Shown piece after piece: positions 42,701 through 54,602 of a stretch of DNA of 64,000 nucleotides. Source of the stretch: Pyrenula massariospora (lineage: Eukaryota > Ascomycota > Eurotiomycetes > Pyrenulales > Pyrenulaceae); the NCBI GenBank assembly GCA_021030905.1, contig JAGFMI010000003.1, positions 558,001 through 622,000 on the forward strand, read 5' to 3'. Position 1 is the stretch's first letter, and the number at the start of each line of letters is the position of its first letter. The position numbers were made by a program, and so were the translations under genes. The notes under the pieces are model-generated. The model was not told the DNA's origin, ran no database searches, and worked only from the letters and a program-made list of their open reading frames with translations.

Positions 42701-43781
42701 TCGGCGTTATTTTTTGAACCACAAGTTTGGTTCGGTTGATGGCCTACGTCGTAGCTTAGCTTCGAGGGACCTACTTCTTTCTTTCTTTTTTCTTTTGCGC
42801 GTTTATTCTTGCAGCAGAGTCTTCTGGTTATCTGCCTATTGTGTCTACGAATCAGATCACCGAGCATAGCGCACGTGGCCATGTTTCCACTCCAAGGCAG
42901 TCCAGATCCCTCGAAAATGCACTCCTGCTGCTGCTACCACAACAAGACAATGAAATATCAAATGCGGATGGGATCATATGTCGAATTTGCCGGGTGCAAG
43001 TGACTCCGAGATATTAGCTTCGTAAAGGAAAACGTGAATTCGAGACTGCTTCTTAAGCTAGGAGCTATTCTATGTACCTTCTCTCTTCCAGCTTTCCTCA
43101 GCGTAGCCTTTAGATAAAGTCGACAAAAAGTAACTGTTCACCCTTGTCAAATCCTCTGCAGAAATGGTTGAATCGGATGCCTCCGCAGCATATTGGAAGG
43201 TCTCCCAACCAAAAAACCGAAGTCTCATGCCAATACTACAAAGTGGATGACCGAGGCGGTCCGAGACCACATTTTATGAAAGCAACATGGTTGCACTAGC
43301 CTCTAACTTACGTGGCAAAGGACGTTTTCGCGTCTCTCTCAGCAGATACCTCTAATACTATTAAAGCCCTTGAATTGTGTTAAAACATTATCTATGCTTA
43401 AATCCACACCAGTAGCATTGACGTGAAACGCGGACGCACCAAGAGACCTCTCTCGCACCACAACTGAACATCAATCTTGCCACTGGCGCCAGCCTTCCTG
43501 TGGGAGGAATTCCTCGCCATGCTCATCTGTGGTGGCGAGCTTCTAAGGGCAACCAAGGGGTACGGAGGCCGGGGCCGCGGACGGATCAGCGGCCCTAGGA
43601 GGCCTATTAGCTGGTAATTTTGACAGCGCATTTGAAGTTGCTATCCTCTCCCACTTCAGTAAGCTCCCATGTAGTAATTCAGGAATAGTTTCAGTAGTTG
43701 GCTAGTAGCTAGCCCTCGTGAATGAAGGTCCAAGCAGCTAACATGCCCGCAGATAAAGGAAGAAAAAACAAAACAAAAAAC
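42701..43781. other. Intergenic, no supported gene
   Basis: About 1.1 kb lies between the small membrane-protein gene and the P450 3' end. Open frames on both strands are short and feature-less. Confidence 0.4.
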
Positions 43782-45571
43782 TCATAGATCGATCAAGACA
43801 TCCGCCCCATTCTGTGGTCCATTGATCCCAAGTGCAGGTGTAGTCACGTCGAGTTTTGGGAAATCCTGAGGGCCGTTCCGAGACAGAGTAATGTCGAAGC
43901 GGTGCAACGCCAGCGCTATAAACGCCAGCATCTCTTGTTGCGCAAGGAATCTACCCGGACAGTAGTTGATACCGCCTCCGAACGGCCGGAAGCTCCCTGA
44001 GCTGTTCAAAGACTTGTTCTTGAGGAACCTCTCCGGGTCAAACTGCGCAGGAGCGTCCCCAAAGACGTGCTTGTTGTGGTGCATCTGACGGAACGGGATG
44101 ATGATTGTGGCGCCGGGGTCTAGGACTTTCCCTCCGACCCGCGTTGGGGCGACGATCTTACGTGCAGAGAGTGCTCCTTGCGTGATGCGGAGGGTCTCCT
44201 GATAGGCGGAGTAAAGGCGTGGACATTGAGTCATGAGATACTCGACGTCGATCTCGCCGTCGTGGTAAGCCGGACTTGTCTCGGCCTTTAGGCTCTCATG
44301 CAGGGAGGCATCGAAAAGAATGTAGCTCAACATCCAAAATGCGAGCCGGTAGGGGTTGATGTTTGCGCTAAGACTGCATCAGTGGAGGCTTTTGCTAGTT
44401 CTTTGAATGGAGACCAACGCCCAGTAAATCATAAGCAATAAAGCTGCACGATCTTCATCGTCGACTTTAAGGTGTTTATGCTCGTCCATAACGGTCTCTA
44501 GCAGCCAGCATTGGCCTACTCGTTGAGAGGGCGGACCTTGGATGTATTTGGAAAATGCAGATAGGATCTTCTTCCGGGCTTGGTTCATCTTGCTGTCCGC
44601 TGCTTGGGGATATTGGAATACAAGCATCCAAGCGTCGGCGTTGAAGTCTAATAGGTATTGAGTCATATCGGGTTCAATTTCGTAGATGCCATCTCCGTAC
44701 AACGTCCTGGTTACTGCATCTACCAGAATAGTAGAACAAAAGCTGCTCAAGGATATAGAGCAAGGCCTTTCGGTGACTACCCCTTTCTGTAGGGCTCGTG
44801 CAATATCTTGTGTCATCAACTTCTTGATGTAACCAAGCAGCGTGTGATTGATGATCTCGAACCTCGGCCCTGGAAGCAATTGCCTCCTGTACAAGTCAAG
44901 CGTCGAATGAATAACCGAGAGCGAATTTGTGGTCGAGCTGGTCGTCTCGCCGCGGCCCTTCTGAGTCACTTCGATCGGAAGTTTGGCCCATAATTGAGGA
45001 ATTACCTGTGAACGCACACCAAATCCAATAAGAAGCTCATTCAGCATGGCGTCCCAGGATAAGGTGACATTGTTTTTGTACACAGCTCCAGCATCCTCGG
45101 ACGAGGTCAAGATGTAGAGTGTTCTACCCCCGACAGTGATCGCAAAAGGCTCGGAAGTGTCACCAAAATACTCACTATATTTCGGGTTAATGAAGACTTC
45201 ATTTCCTAGATTACATCAAAACCTACCTTCCATATTCGATTAAAGCTTGTGAGTTTGAAATGAATGCACGAGCATGCCCTGATGGTTATTGGAACCAAGA
45301 CTCTTTGATGTAAAAGAAGAGTACTGACCGAGGACTGACGTGAATTAGCATATGTCAGGAAGTAAAGGAGTGACCACTTACTTGGTATCCAGTATGGCAG
45401 TGGCTTCGGAGCATTCCGGCGCAGCATCGGATATATGGTAAACGTCCAGAGTCTCCAGATGAAGAGTGATATGAGAGGTGTAAGAAATATCTGTACAAGC
45501 AATGAAGATGCTATGGGAGACACAAGGACATTGAAGGGCTCCATAAGACGGTCAGAGAATTGAAGCAACAT
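43782..45571 (-). CDS. Microsomal cytochrome P450
   Basis: The best model has five exons plus a 6-nt microexon: 45571-45382, 45334-45329 (micro), 45278-45227, 45174-44419 and 44367-43782, giving 529 aa with all phases closing. The N-terminus has a membrane anchor (about 18-42) followed by the Pro-rich hinge RRNAPKPLPYWIP. Splicing of the microexon yields ILGHARAFISNSQALIEYG and then SEYFGDTSEPFAIT, a standard P450 N-terminal layout. The helix-I region is YWAANINPYRLAFW, and the K-helix ETLR lies at 392-395. The heme loop FRPFGGGINYCPGRFLA carries Cys471 as the axial ligand. The text resembles the CYP7/CYP8-like group of fungal P450s; the substrate is unknown. The introns are 47, 50, 52 and 51 nt. 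Its neighbour at 47732 is an exporter, so the two may belong to a small metabolic locus. Confidence 0.9.
45329..45334 (-). other. Candidate 6-nt microexon of the P450 gene
   Basis: Read on the minus strand, CAG|TCCTCG|GTCAGT. The upstream intron (45381-45335) begins GTAAGT, has a TGCTAAT branch-like site and ends in CAG. The downstream intron (45328-45279) begins GTCAGT, has AATAAC and ends in CAG. Inclusion adds two codons and changes PYWIP-R-HARAF into PYWIP-ILG-HARAF, restoring the Gly-His of P450 N-termini. Skipping it also keeps frame, through one 103-nt intron. Confidence 0.7.
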
Positions 45572-45600
45572 GATTGCCCGTGACACCCCAAGAAGCTAAT

Positions 45601-46200
45601 TTAATGAAACACAAGAGTAGAAAATGATAACTGGACAGAAGAGGATGTAATGATTTTTGTAGCAGTTTTATCGATTATCTCAGTATCAGAAACAAAAAGA
45701 GAAGCGAAAAACCCACAGAACGTGCTGTCAACTAAGGTATTTATGAAAAATTGTTTGAATGCAGTACCAGCGCTTGGTCCACCAACTGTGATCCCTCGCG
45801 GCCCAACAAGAAGCACATCAACATAGCTACCGATTGTGCGACGTGTATTCCCCTCAAAAAGCAAACTGATCCGGTCGAAGCTGCCAACTTGCTCAAAGTG
45901 AACGGCATGCCAACTGCTGAGAAGCGCGGGAATTGAAGAATTTGGCAAGACCATCGATCATCTTGATGCAAATGTTAATCTTTCTTCCATTGGTTTAGAA
46001 GCGGTCGTATCACTTCTACTTGGTCCGTGCCGTCCCAGACACAGGGTAGGTGCTCCCATATAAAAAAGCAAAAATAGGGACGGTCATACCGAGATAACCG
46101 ATGATGGTCAGATACTGCTGGCGGCAGTCGTGAGATCTTAGAGATGCTGGAGTGATTAGCAAGAAAGTATGCCTGGAACGCAGGTATGGGTGAGACATGG
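45601..46200 (-). pseudogene. Possible decayed or mis-read membrane-protein gene
   Basis: On the minus strand, an ATG near 46199 begins MSHPYLRSRHTFLLITPASLR. After a stretch with splice-like sites comes LLSSWHAVHFEQVGSFDRISL, then GGPSAGTAFKQFF and INTLVDSTFCGFF. The plan (HPYLR-x-P-x-LR start, then a Trp, then K-x-F-x-N/D-x-x-V-D near the end) weakly recalls Mpv17/PMP22 membrane proteins. I could not build a model with closed phases and the expected WY motif. It may be a pseudogene, a fast-evolving gene, or chance. Confidence 0.22.
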
Positions 46201-47731
46201 CGTTTCCTGTGCTACACGCAAAGGCTCCTGCGAGGTACGTGCACCCCGCGTCAGCTTCCACAGACTTGGGAGATGTTTTCGAACAGATGTATCTTGAATA
46301 AAAGCATGTACGACTCCTGATCTCCTGTGAACGGTTTATAGTTATCTGTGTGTATTGAGATATTGACACATTTCCAAAGGTATTTCGAAACACGGTTGAT
46401 AAGTGTGGAAAACCTCTACGAGTTACGTAGATTGAGAATTGCAGCTGAAAGACCCGGCCTAGCCTAACCTATGTCGCAGCTAAGATTTAGTTGATGCAAC
46501 TACGCCGCAGAAGCTTAAGTGATATTTATCAGGAACGCATAAATGTACGTACATAGGGGTTAGGAAAGTATAAAGTAGGGTATCAGTGCCCGTTTTTGTA
46601 AAAGGTGGCGGGGCTTTTGACGTGGATTAGGAAAATCTTATCTTCCCGCTAACCTCAAGTTGGCATGATTCTATGCTGATCATTTTGCTTCACAAGACAA
46701 TATTTACTAGATGTTCTAACGCTGTAAAGTTACTTGTCTTTACCTTACCTGAAACAAATTTCACGACCAGTCTTCGCGTCTCCCTAACTACTCACGAAGC
46801 GTCACAGCGATTGGTAGAACCGTACTTCTCTCCTTCAATCTGTGCACAGCTACTTGCGCTCGGGTTGCGTCGACCAAACTATTGCTTAGATCCACTCACG
46901 CTTCGTAATATTCATTTCGCCTTTCTTACGCTAGTGAATGGACTGATGTTCTATAAATCGTGTGTATTATGCATAGACTACAGGAATGCACGCGAACTCG
47001 GTTTGACCGTCGTTGCCAGAGTCTCTGGTGTACCGTGACTCGCTTGCAGATTTTTTAAGAAAAACTCCAATCGTGATGGCTCTACCTGGATAAATTCTCT
47101 CTCCCTTTCCAGCCTACTTCTTTGAAGGAGGTATGCTGGGCCATTGAAAGGTTGTGAGAGTATTTGATAAAGTAGCTGGCTGAGGAGCACCGTCTATTTA
47201 AGGCCGGGCAGCCCGGCATCGGCACCCTCGTCAGCAACCTCGTTTATAGGGGCCAAACGGCTAGCAGTGCCGGCGGGGGAATGCAAAAGCCTCTCAACCA
47301 ATCCGAGAGACTAAATAACCACTTCGTTTCTAATTTCGGTGAGCACAATACAACGGTAATGTCCTCGGCAGATGCCACGCTTCTTCTCGTTACTCATCCT
47401 GAATTGCAGGTTTGGGTGTCTGAGGAGATACGTTTCTGTTTGCCTAATATTGATCCGCACACTTTGGCTTGCGGCGAAGCCTTCCCCAGCCTCAAAAGAT
47501 GTCTAGCAGCCCTTGTGAGTTGATTTGTCGTAGATCTCTGCTTTGAGTGCACTGCTTACTATTTTGGACTTTGAAACGATACGTCCGTAAAATCCACTCC
47601 TAGGTGCTCCTAAATACACCGGCTCACAGTTCTAATCACTCACTGTCAACGACCGCACCCATTCCCTACCTTCCGATATGCTTGTTATACCAAATCTACA
47701 AGCTCTCACACTTTCTAAATGAGTCCATTCA
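46201..47731. other. Intergenic, no supported gene
   Basis: These 1.5 kb contain only short open frames (for example 46673-47038 plus). I see no conserved protein features or repeats. Confidence 0.35.
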
Positions 47732-49798
47732 TTATGTTTCCTGCCTTAAGTGGTCCTCTTTAGCCGCTCCCTCCGTCCATTCTTCTTTAGTCTCTTCTGG
47801 ACATGAGCTACTCGCGGTCTGCTGCGCTAGCAGAGCCCGTTCTCTGGCCTCTTTCTTAATGTTCCTCCACTCCATAAGAGGTGCGACCGCGCCTGCCGCG
47901 CAGGCAGCGCTCACTGCAAGGATGTATGGGTCTTTCAGAGAAGCCGAGTATGCTTCCCGCAACAATGCTAGGATGGTGGACGAGCCCTGAGCTAGTAAGT
48001 CGAGATTTGAAGCGCCGGCCGCGATCACTGCTGCTGGATCGATCGCCGGAAGAAGCAGGGAGAGTTGCGTTCGCAGGCTGGAGAGGAAGAGGGCTTGAGC
48101 TATCGGGATGGAGATGATGCTAGATAGATGATTGGGAGGTCAGTAGGCTGTTGATATTCAAGAGATCTGTATCGTAGTGTGCCCTACCCGCCGAGTTGGT
48201 TAAAGAATACAAACAAAGCTAGACAGATATAAGCCTGAGGAGGCAGAGTAAGGATGAAGCACAAACCGTTTCCCGTGGGATTATCTTTTTCGCTACGGAT
48301 TCGATTAGAAAAAAAAATAAATGTGTGCTCTTGACTAGGATACTTCCAGACCTTAAGACTATTTGTACGGCAGCATACGGCATTTGCTGTGCTATCCCAA
48401 GGCCCATTCCAGCAATCACAAGGAATGTTGCCCATTGAGTTGTAGGTGTGTTGAGTTTAAGCCTCGTCACGAGGCCAGCCCCTAAAGCGCATATGACCAT
48501 TCCAATAATCATAAATGGCATCTGGCATGTGCTGTCAAAACTTCGTCGAGGGGACTTCTCTATGGATACTCACGTAATGCCCCCAACGTGTGACTATTGC
48601 ACCGGTAATACCAATAAAGACTATCTCAGCAAGTACAAAAGGGATGATACGAACGCCGCTAGATACCGGAGACACATTCTGGGCTGCCTGAAAATAGAAT
48701 GGCAGGTAGTATGAATACTGGGATCCAGTAGCGTTAGCAGGCTCAGCTTTTCGGTGCAGTCTCAAGTCTCACCACGTAGACGAACATGCCTAAAAAGAAT
48801 AGAAAGACTGATCCGACCAAGATAGAACGTTGCCGCAGGACTGGCAGGGGTATTAAAGCGTCATCACCCCGATGGAACTGGACGATGCCAAAGGTGAAGA
48901 TGATGACGCTAAATCCAACTAGCAGCCCAATGATCTTAGGGGACTTCCAAGGCATAGTCTGCCCGCCCCATTGTAGAGCCAAAACCAGGCAGCAAATAGC
49001 ACCTATAAACAAAATCGTTCCAATGAGATCCATTTTTTTCAGCTTGACCATGAAGGGCAGATCTCTATGCTCCGTCTCTGTCACGAAGACTCGCAAAAAG
49101 ATGACTTGCACGATCAGTGCAATGGCTCCGATAGGTAGATTTCTATAGTTCGATTAGTGACCTCATAAAATTGTCAAATAGTAATTCGGACATCCAAAAG
49201 CACCAGCGCCAGCCAATGCTATCCACAAACGCTCCTCCCATCACGGGCCCAATGCAAATTGATAACCCAAAGACACTGATCACTATACCTTGATACATTG
49301 GTCTTTTCTCGAGTTTAACGATGAAGGTGATAACGGCTAAGGCCCCCTGAAGGAGCCCAGCTGCGCCTAAACCGGCGACAGCTCGGCCGAGGATGAAGAT
49401 TGGTGAGTTAGGCGCTGCTGCACAGAGGACCGATCCGACTTTGACCAAGACGTCAGTCGCAATACGCATCAAGGAAAGGCACAAGCTTGGCTACGGCGTC
49501 GGAGCGACTTGCCTTCGAATATTAATACATTGCTAAAGTAGACAAGCCTGATATTGAACGACTTGTACAGGAAACCCATGGTCGGTTGAAAGGTAGTGAC
49601 CGTGAGCAAATAGGCAGCGCCGTACCAGGAGACATCATCCAAAGAGTTGAAAACACTGGTGATCTTTGGCAACGCAATGGTAATGATATTAACATCGAGG
49701 GCAACAAGGAAGGTACCTAGACACAGAGACGCTGTCACAATTCCGAGCCTCCAGGACTTGAGATAGCCATCTGTTCGAGGGTTTTGTTCCACCGCCAT
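47732..49798 (-). CDS. DHA2-family MFS transporter (14 TM), eight exons
   Basis: Exons are 49798-49513, 49438-49192, 49142-48773, 48717-48574, 48521-48352, 48292-48267, 48218-48188 and 48119-47732; all phases close, giving 553 aa. Intron 1 (74 nt) has a GC donor (AAG|GCAAGT); the others are GT-AG, 48-68 nt. Two exons are tiny (26 and 31 nt) and together encode SEKDNPTGNALFVFFNQLGG, a conserved DHA2 loop plus helix. Landmarks are LDVNIITIALPKI (TM1), WYGAAYLLT, FILGRAVAGLGAAGLLQGAL, GPVMGGAF, the junction-built RWCFWINLPIG, and SYYLPFYFQAAQNVSP. The C-terminal tail is charged and cytosolic (RALLAQQTASSSCPEE). It is probably a proton-driven exporter of a small metabolite or drug. It may work with the P450 about 2 kb away on the same strand. 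Confidence 0.92.
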
Positions 49799-52700
49799 AG
49801 TCAGGTATGACTAATTGATCGTAGCTCTCGAGTTGTTATGGTAGACATTTGAAGTCGCGGTGCGCCAGAAAGACTGGAAAACACGTGACCCATTGCAAGG
49901 GGAACATCGGAAGGTAAAGAATGGGCAGAACCAACTTCATCCCAACCGTAATGTAAGAACATTGTTTAAAATTCCGCACTAGCGTAAGAATACAACTTTT
50001 GAACATTGTTTCCTCAACATTTTAAAGACGGTCCAGTCCAGGGTCTGGATGAAAGTAGGCTGCAGCTGATGCGACGAAACGCCGACTACAAACAGGAGCG
50101 GGTGGGTGATGTGTGGAACAAGAACAGAGGAGACTTCACTTTACTTTTTGCGAGCCTTGAGCTGCAGAATAGTTGCTTCCTCTAAGCTTTGATAGGAAGA
50201 TGCACGTTGCAACCCGTGCGAGGCTGGGTGTCAGAAGCGTGGCGCATCCGATACACGCGGGGGTCAAAGCTCACGATCAGATGTGCCGGTCGATCGGCCG
50301 GCCAGTCTCCTACGACTGAATAGATGGAACCCTGCATCAACGCGACTGTGCCCAACAGACTTGTGCACGTTCTGATGCCAGAAGGCACGGCTCATTGTGT
50401 CCCGGTGCTACCACCGCCGTCAACAGTAAGATTGCGCAATGATGGCCTGATCTTGTGCGCGGATTTTTTGTGCATGGTGCATGGCATGCACGATCGAGCA
50501 CCGACCCTAAATTGCGGCTTTTATTGGACCACCCGTAAGCATTCGCATAGATAAGCGCACGTCAACACCTCAACATCAGCCTCAATAATACTTTCAACCT
50601 GCATGCTGTGGCGCCGCCTAATCCACCCGCATCTTTCCCGCCCCTACTTTTCTTGGCCTACTGCATAATCTACACGGGATCAGGAGCATGGCTGACACGC
50701 AAGGCTGGCAAGAAATACGAAGATGCTACGATTGCCCGAAGCGGATGAAGTCTTCACCGTCGGCTATTCAGAAAGACAGGCCAGCATCTTGTTCACTTCG
50801 ATGCGAAACATTGCTTTTACGAAAGTGATTCCGATACTTGCCGAGCAACGAAAACGCACAAGCTTAGCGAAAGCCACTGCGACGACGCTGCTTGTCCTGA
50901 TTGGACTCAATGTCGTCTGATTCATGTTGCCCGCAGCAGCTCTACTTCCAGTGTCATGGACTGAGCTGAGTGTGAGTGACTAGAGAAGCACATCAAAGGA
51001 CTTATCCAACTAAAAGGAGCAAGTCGTTTACTTCCCGCTCCAGTAAATTGCAGATACCGACATATAGAAGTTCCGCAGTTCATATCAATGTTTCACTAGA
51101 TAAGAGCTCTGCTTGCATGGAATTCAATTTTGATGTAGAGATTTGAAATGCATTGGGAAGCGAGATCAGAAAGAATGCAAATCTATTACTGTTAAAGACT
51201 AGTTCGCTTACGGATGCTTATGGAAATTTGACCAATTCGACAAGGTCTACCATACAGTTCTAAGCTCCGACAGACTTCCGGATCGTGAAGACCGTCTCGC
51301 TGTGAGAGAGGAGGGCTCCAAATTTAAAAAAAAAGAAAAGAAAAGAAAAGAAAAGAAAAAAGAACCATTCATATCACAGGGGTTAAGGTCTCTGGACTTA
51401 TCATCGAGCTCGGTGTCGAAGAAACTGACTGATCATGATAACGAGGCCGCAAATTACTTCCTACTTTGCAAAGTGGCGACCGTAACACATCCTCTGTCCG
51501 CCCCTATACGGTAGCCAACTGCTTGCTCGGCCCCTTCTCCGACACGACCGACCGCAAGACCTTCTTTTCAACAAAAGAGCGCCTTTCGGAACACGAGTCC
51601 TCCAAGGAAGATAGTTTGACAGAAATAAGACTCAATCCACCTATACAAGAAGCACCCGGCCAGGTGAAAGCGATGAGCATATGATACCTCTCCAGGGGAT
51701 CGTTGTACAGAGGAATTTCGAGGCTACCTCATGCCCTCGTGTTGTGGAGGCCTAGGGCTTATAAACATTGAGCAGTCGAGCAGACATACAGTCGCAAATT
51801 TCTTCGTTTGCAAGCAGTCTGTCGTAGAACCTAAGGCCGTTGTGAGAGCCAACGTCTTCTCAAAAAATGGAGGTGGAAGATGTCTTTCTCTGCCATCATG
51901 TACCTTTGAAACATCATTGCCTTCTAAACTATTCAGCCAAACGGACATAAGCATTTTACTCTCTAGTCTGCGTACAGCTTCAATTCAGAGGAGGCATTTG
52001 CTAGCAAGAGTAATGTTGCTCGTTCAAGTAGCACAAAGAGAGGCACTAATAAACCCAGACTGGCCTCCCGTTGCAAACCAGTTTCGTGGCGTGGAGGATG
52101 GGCCGCACGTTACATCCTCGCCGTCCTCATCACAATAGGACGATAAAGACCTGAAGCAGCAGCAGCAGCAAGCCTCAACATCGAGGATAGTAAGATCCCA
52201 CCGTTCCGCTCTGAAAAAGTCCTTCTCTTCCCTACCCTTCTTACTACCCACACAGTCCCAATATAAATATGTGATTAAACGTTATGGCCTACGGATAAAC
52301 ATGGACATCCGGTGGAAATCTTCGCTCTGCCCCACAATTTTAAGCACTACTCGTTGTCATGAGAACCCCCAGTAATCCTTTCCTATCCCAGAATTGGTCC
52401 AGCTTAGGCAGGCACAAACCCGTATGAGGAAAGTACAGTAGCTACCCCTCCACCTACTGTACTTCTTCCTTTCATTCTAAATAATTCTACAACAAATCAA
52501 TCATCCAGAATTATCATAGAATCAATCCTTGAATGAATGCAATTGCTACTTCAACTTCCTCAAGAGCCCCAAGTCCCCGTACGGCATCGTCTGTGGCCGT
52601 AATGTCCAGCGCGAAGCAGCTGCCCGCATATAATTCTTCACACGGAGCTCTCTACATAGAAGGGACTAGAGCGACCGAGAACATTGAACCACCTCTATAC

Positions 52701-53249
52701 AGATTGCCTAGTTAGCTAGTTGAAGTCTATTTGACCCTTTCTTCATAATTGTGATGCCTAGGAACCTATGGTCACCCGATAGTTGTCTAGCAGATTCGCC
52801 CAGTGGCTGTGTTAAATTCTGCGGAGGTCCGACATAGGTCGTGAAGATTCTAAAGCAGGAACATATGTTGAAGTACTGTATAGGAGCTTGCGGATTCAAC
52901 GTTGGGGTGAGGAGATGCCGAGGCTGTTACGGCGAGGGTAGAGAGCAACGCTATCTAACACGTACAAAGGAGGGGGATGTGTCAATTCTGGCATTACTTG
53001 GGCTTGGAAGGCCTCTAGGATGAAGATCTTAAGGTGAATGGCTTGGAATCTAGTCGAGGACAATGGAGGGTTTCGCGATGGTGTATACGTATTTTGCAAG
53101 TTGGGTTTGCATTGTCAATCACTGCCACGCCGTTATGTCCTCAACCCAACACGAGACCACTATTGTTGGCACGATCATCATGGAACGTATCGTGCAATTG
53201 CAGATTTCAATCTGTTCCATTTGGTCTTGTAACCACCTCCCCGTATTTA
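49799..53249. other. 3.4-kb stretch without a supported gene
   Basis: Only short frames are present, including a 60-codon + frame at 52533-52715 (MNAIATSTSSRAPSPRTASS) and overlapping frames on both strands at 51724-52251. None shows family motifs or a convincing splice partner. The AAAAG microsatellite at 51330 is listed separately. Remnants of old genes are possible but I cannot name any. Confidence 0.35.
51326..51362. repeat. AAAAG microsatellite
   Basis: A poly-A run passes into about five tandem AAAAG units on the + strand. This is a simple-sequence repeat prone to length variation, outside any called gene. Confidence 0.85.
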
Positions 53250-53891
53250 TCAGCGCCCGAGGCTTTCGTACTTCCCCGGCCCAACCCACGTTTCATAGAA
53301 ATATCTGATACTCTCCCGGCATAATAGTAGAATCTTGTCAGTACCAGGACATGTCAAACCACCCCAACTCATTTCCCACGTCTTCGCCCCATTGACCAGG
53401 AGCTTATCCGGGTCAGAATGCACGCCGCCGCGAAGCCAGAATTTGTGGCATAGGGAACAACGGACGAGCAGGCGTGGGTACAAGTCCCCGTCGTGATATA
53501 TCCGATGAAAGTCCGAGATGCCCCGTGGCTCAGCGAGCTCGTACATTGTCGCGGTGTTTAGTAAGCGTCTACTGGTGAGCGCGAAGTGAATGAGCCGGCA
53601 CCAACTCCATGTAGGATCCATATTCCAGTCCACGCCTCGCTTCTGATCGCGGATCATCTTTTCGTAGTATTTGCTGAATATGGCGAGGAGGATCTCTTGA
53701 GGCAGCTTTTCCAATGGTGAGAGGACATGGTTGGGATCAGGAGCTAGATTAAGAGCCTGGGGATAGCATGTCAATTGATCTGCAGGTTCCAGCTAGACTA
53801 GATTCGTTCATACCGGTGGTAGAATGATGAGCGCCTTGGGCATCAAGCCATCCGCGCGTCCGAAGCTCGCAAGCAAGAACTTGTGGGCCAT
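53250..53891 (-). CDS. F-box-like protein
   Basis: Two exons (53891-53814 and 53756-53250) with a 57-nt intron encode 194 aa. The first exon starts ATG (MAHKFLLASFGRADGLM); without it the second exon has no early Met, so the spliced model is preferred. After LAPDPNHVLSPLEKLPQEILLAIFSKY comes an F-box-type helix pair (LEKLPQEILLAIF, then WCRLIHFALTSRRL). The rest carries a CSLCHKFW pair that may bind metal. F-box proteins recruit substrates to SCF ubiquitin ligases through Skp1. The protein is short, with no recognisable substrate-binding repeats, as in many fungal F-box-only proteins. The 3' end is 3.4 kb from the nearest gene on the left. Confidence 0.68.
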
Positions 53892-54602
53892 GTGGATGAT
53901 AAGGTCAAGTTCAGGTGAAGTGAAAATCAAAGTTGACTGCTAGAGGGCAGAGCTGTTGACTAAAGATTCCTTTAGCTATCTAGTCTAGCAAGGGCAGCAC
54001 TATGAAGCATTGGTAAACCAGATTGAAAATTATGTTGCTGATTTGTGCTGCCAAAGTTGCGCGGGAGGATTGCGTTGTTCGTTAGTAGGAAACTTGCATT
54101 CAGCAGCTGGGTGAGATGCGCAAACGTAGGTCTTGGCAGGTTGAGTAGAGGACGGCGTGATCAGGTTGTGTGCAGGATTTTGCTCATTGAGCACGCCAAG
54201 ATTGACCACGTCTTCTTAGCGGAAGAGGAGCTGAGATTATGATTGTAGAGAGTATTCTCTAAATCTTTCACATTAGTAAAATGATCTTGGTTGGTGCGTT
54301 GTGAGTAAGGCTTACCTTGTAGCCACGAAATACGATATGGTCTGTGTGCAGCGAATTGTCCTTGCTCAAGGCTCTTTGAGGAGCCTGTCCGCGGGAAGGA
54401 GACCAAAGCATGGCGAGAAGAGGAGAATCGGCAGCGGCTGACGGCGACCACCGGAGATCGAACGATTTTGCGGCTGGCACTGCACTCCGATGTTGATGGC
54501 TTTCCTCTGCCGTGTTCATATCAAACCCGTGCAGAGGTCAGCTGAGAGCATTGATAGCTGGCGACCTGGCGAGGTGGAGTGGTATTTTCTCGCTCTCTGA
54601 TC
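53892..54602. other. Intergenic, no supported gene
   Basis: Overlapping short frames occur on both strands (for example 54268-54519 minus) without features. It may hold the F-box gene promoter. Confidence 0.35.

Noticed and set aside
45175-45226. A 21-nt intron in the P450 (GTAGG...TCTAG)
   Set aside because: It is too short for a spliceosomal intron and gives the wrong phase; the 52-nt intron ending TATAG closes the phase and gives the expected SEYFGDTSEPF.
51724-52251. Overlapping frames on both strands near 52 kb
   Set aside because: No conserved motifs were seen, and a poly-Cys run arises from a CAG-type repeat read on the other strand.
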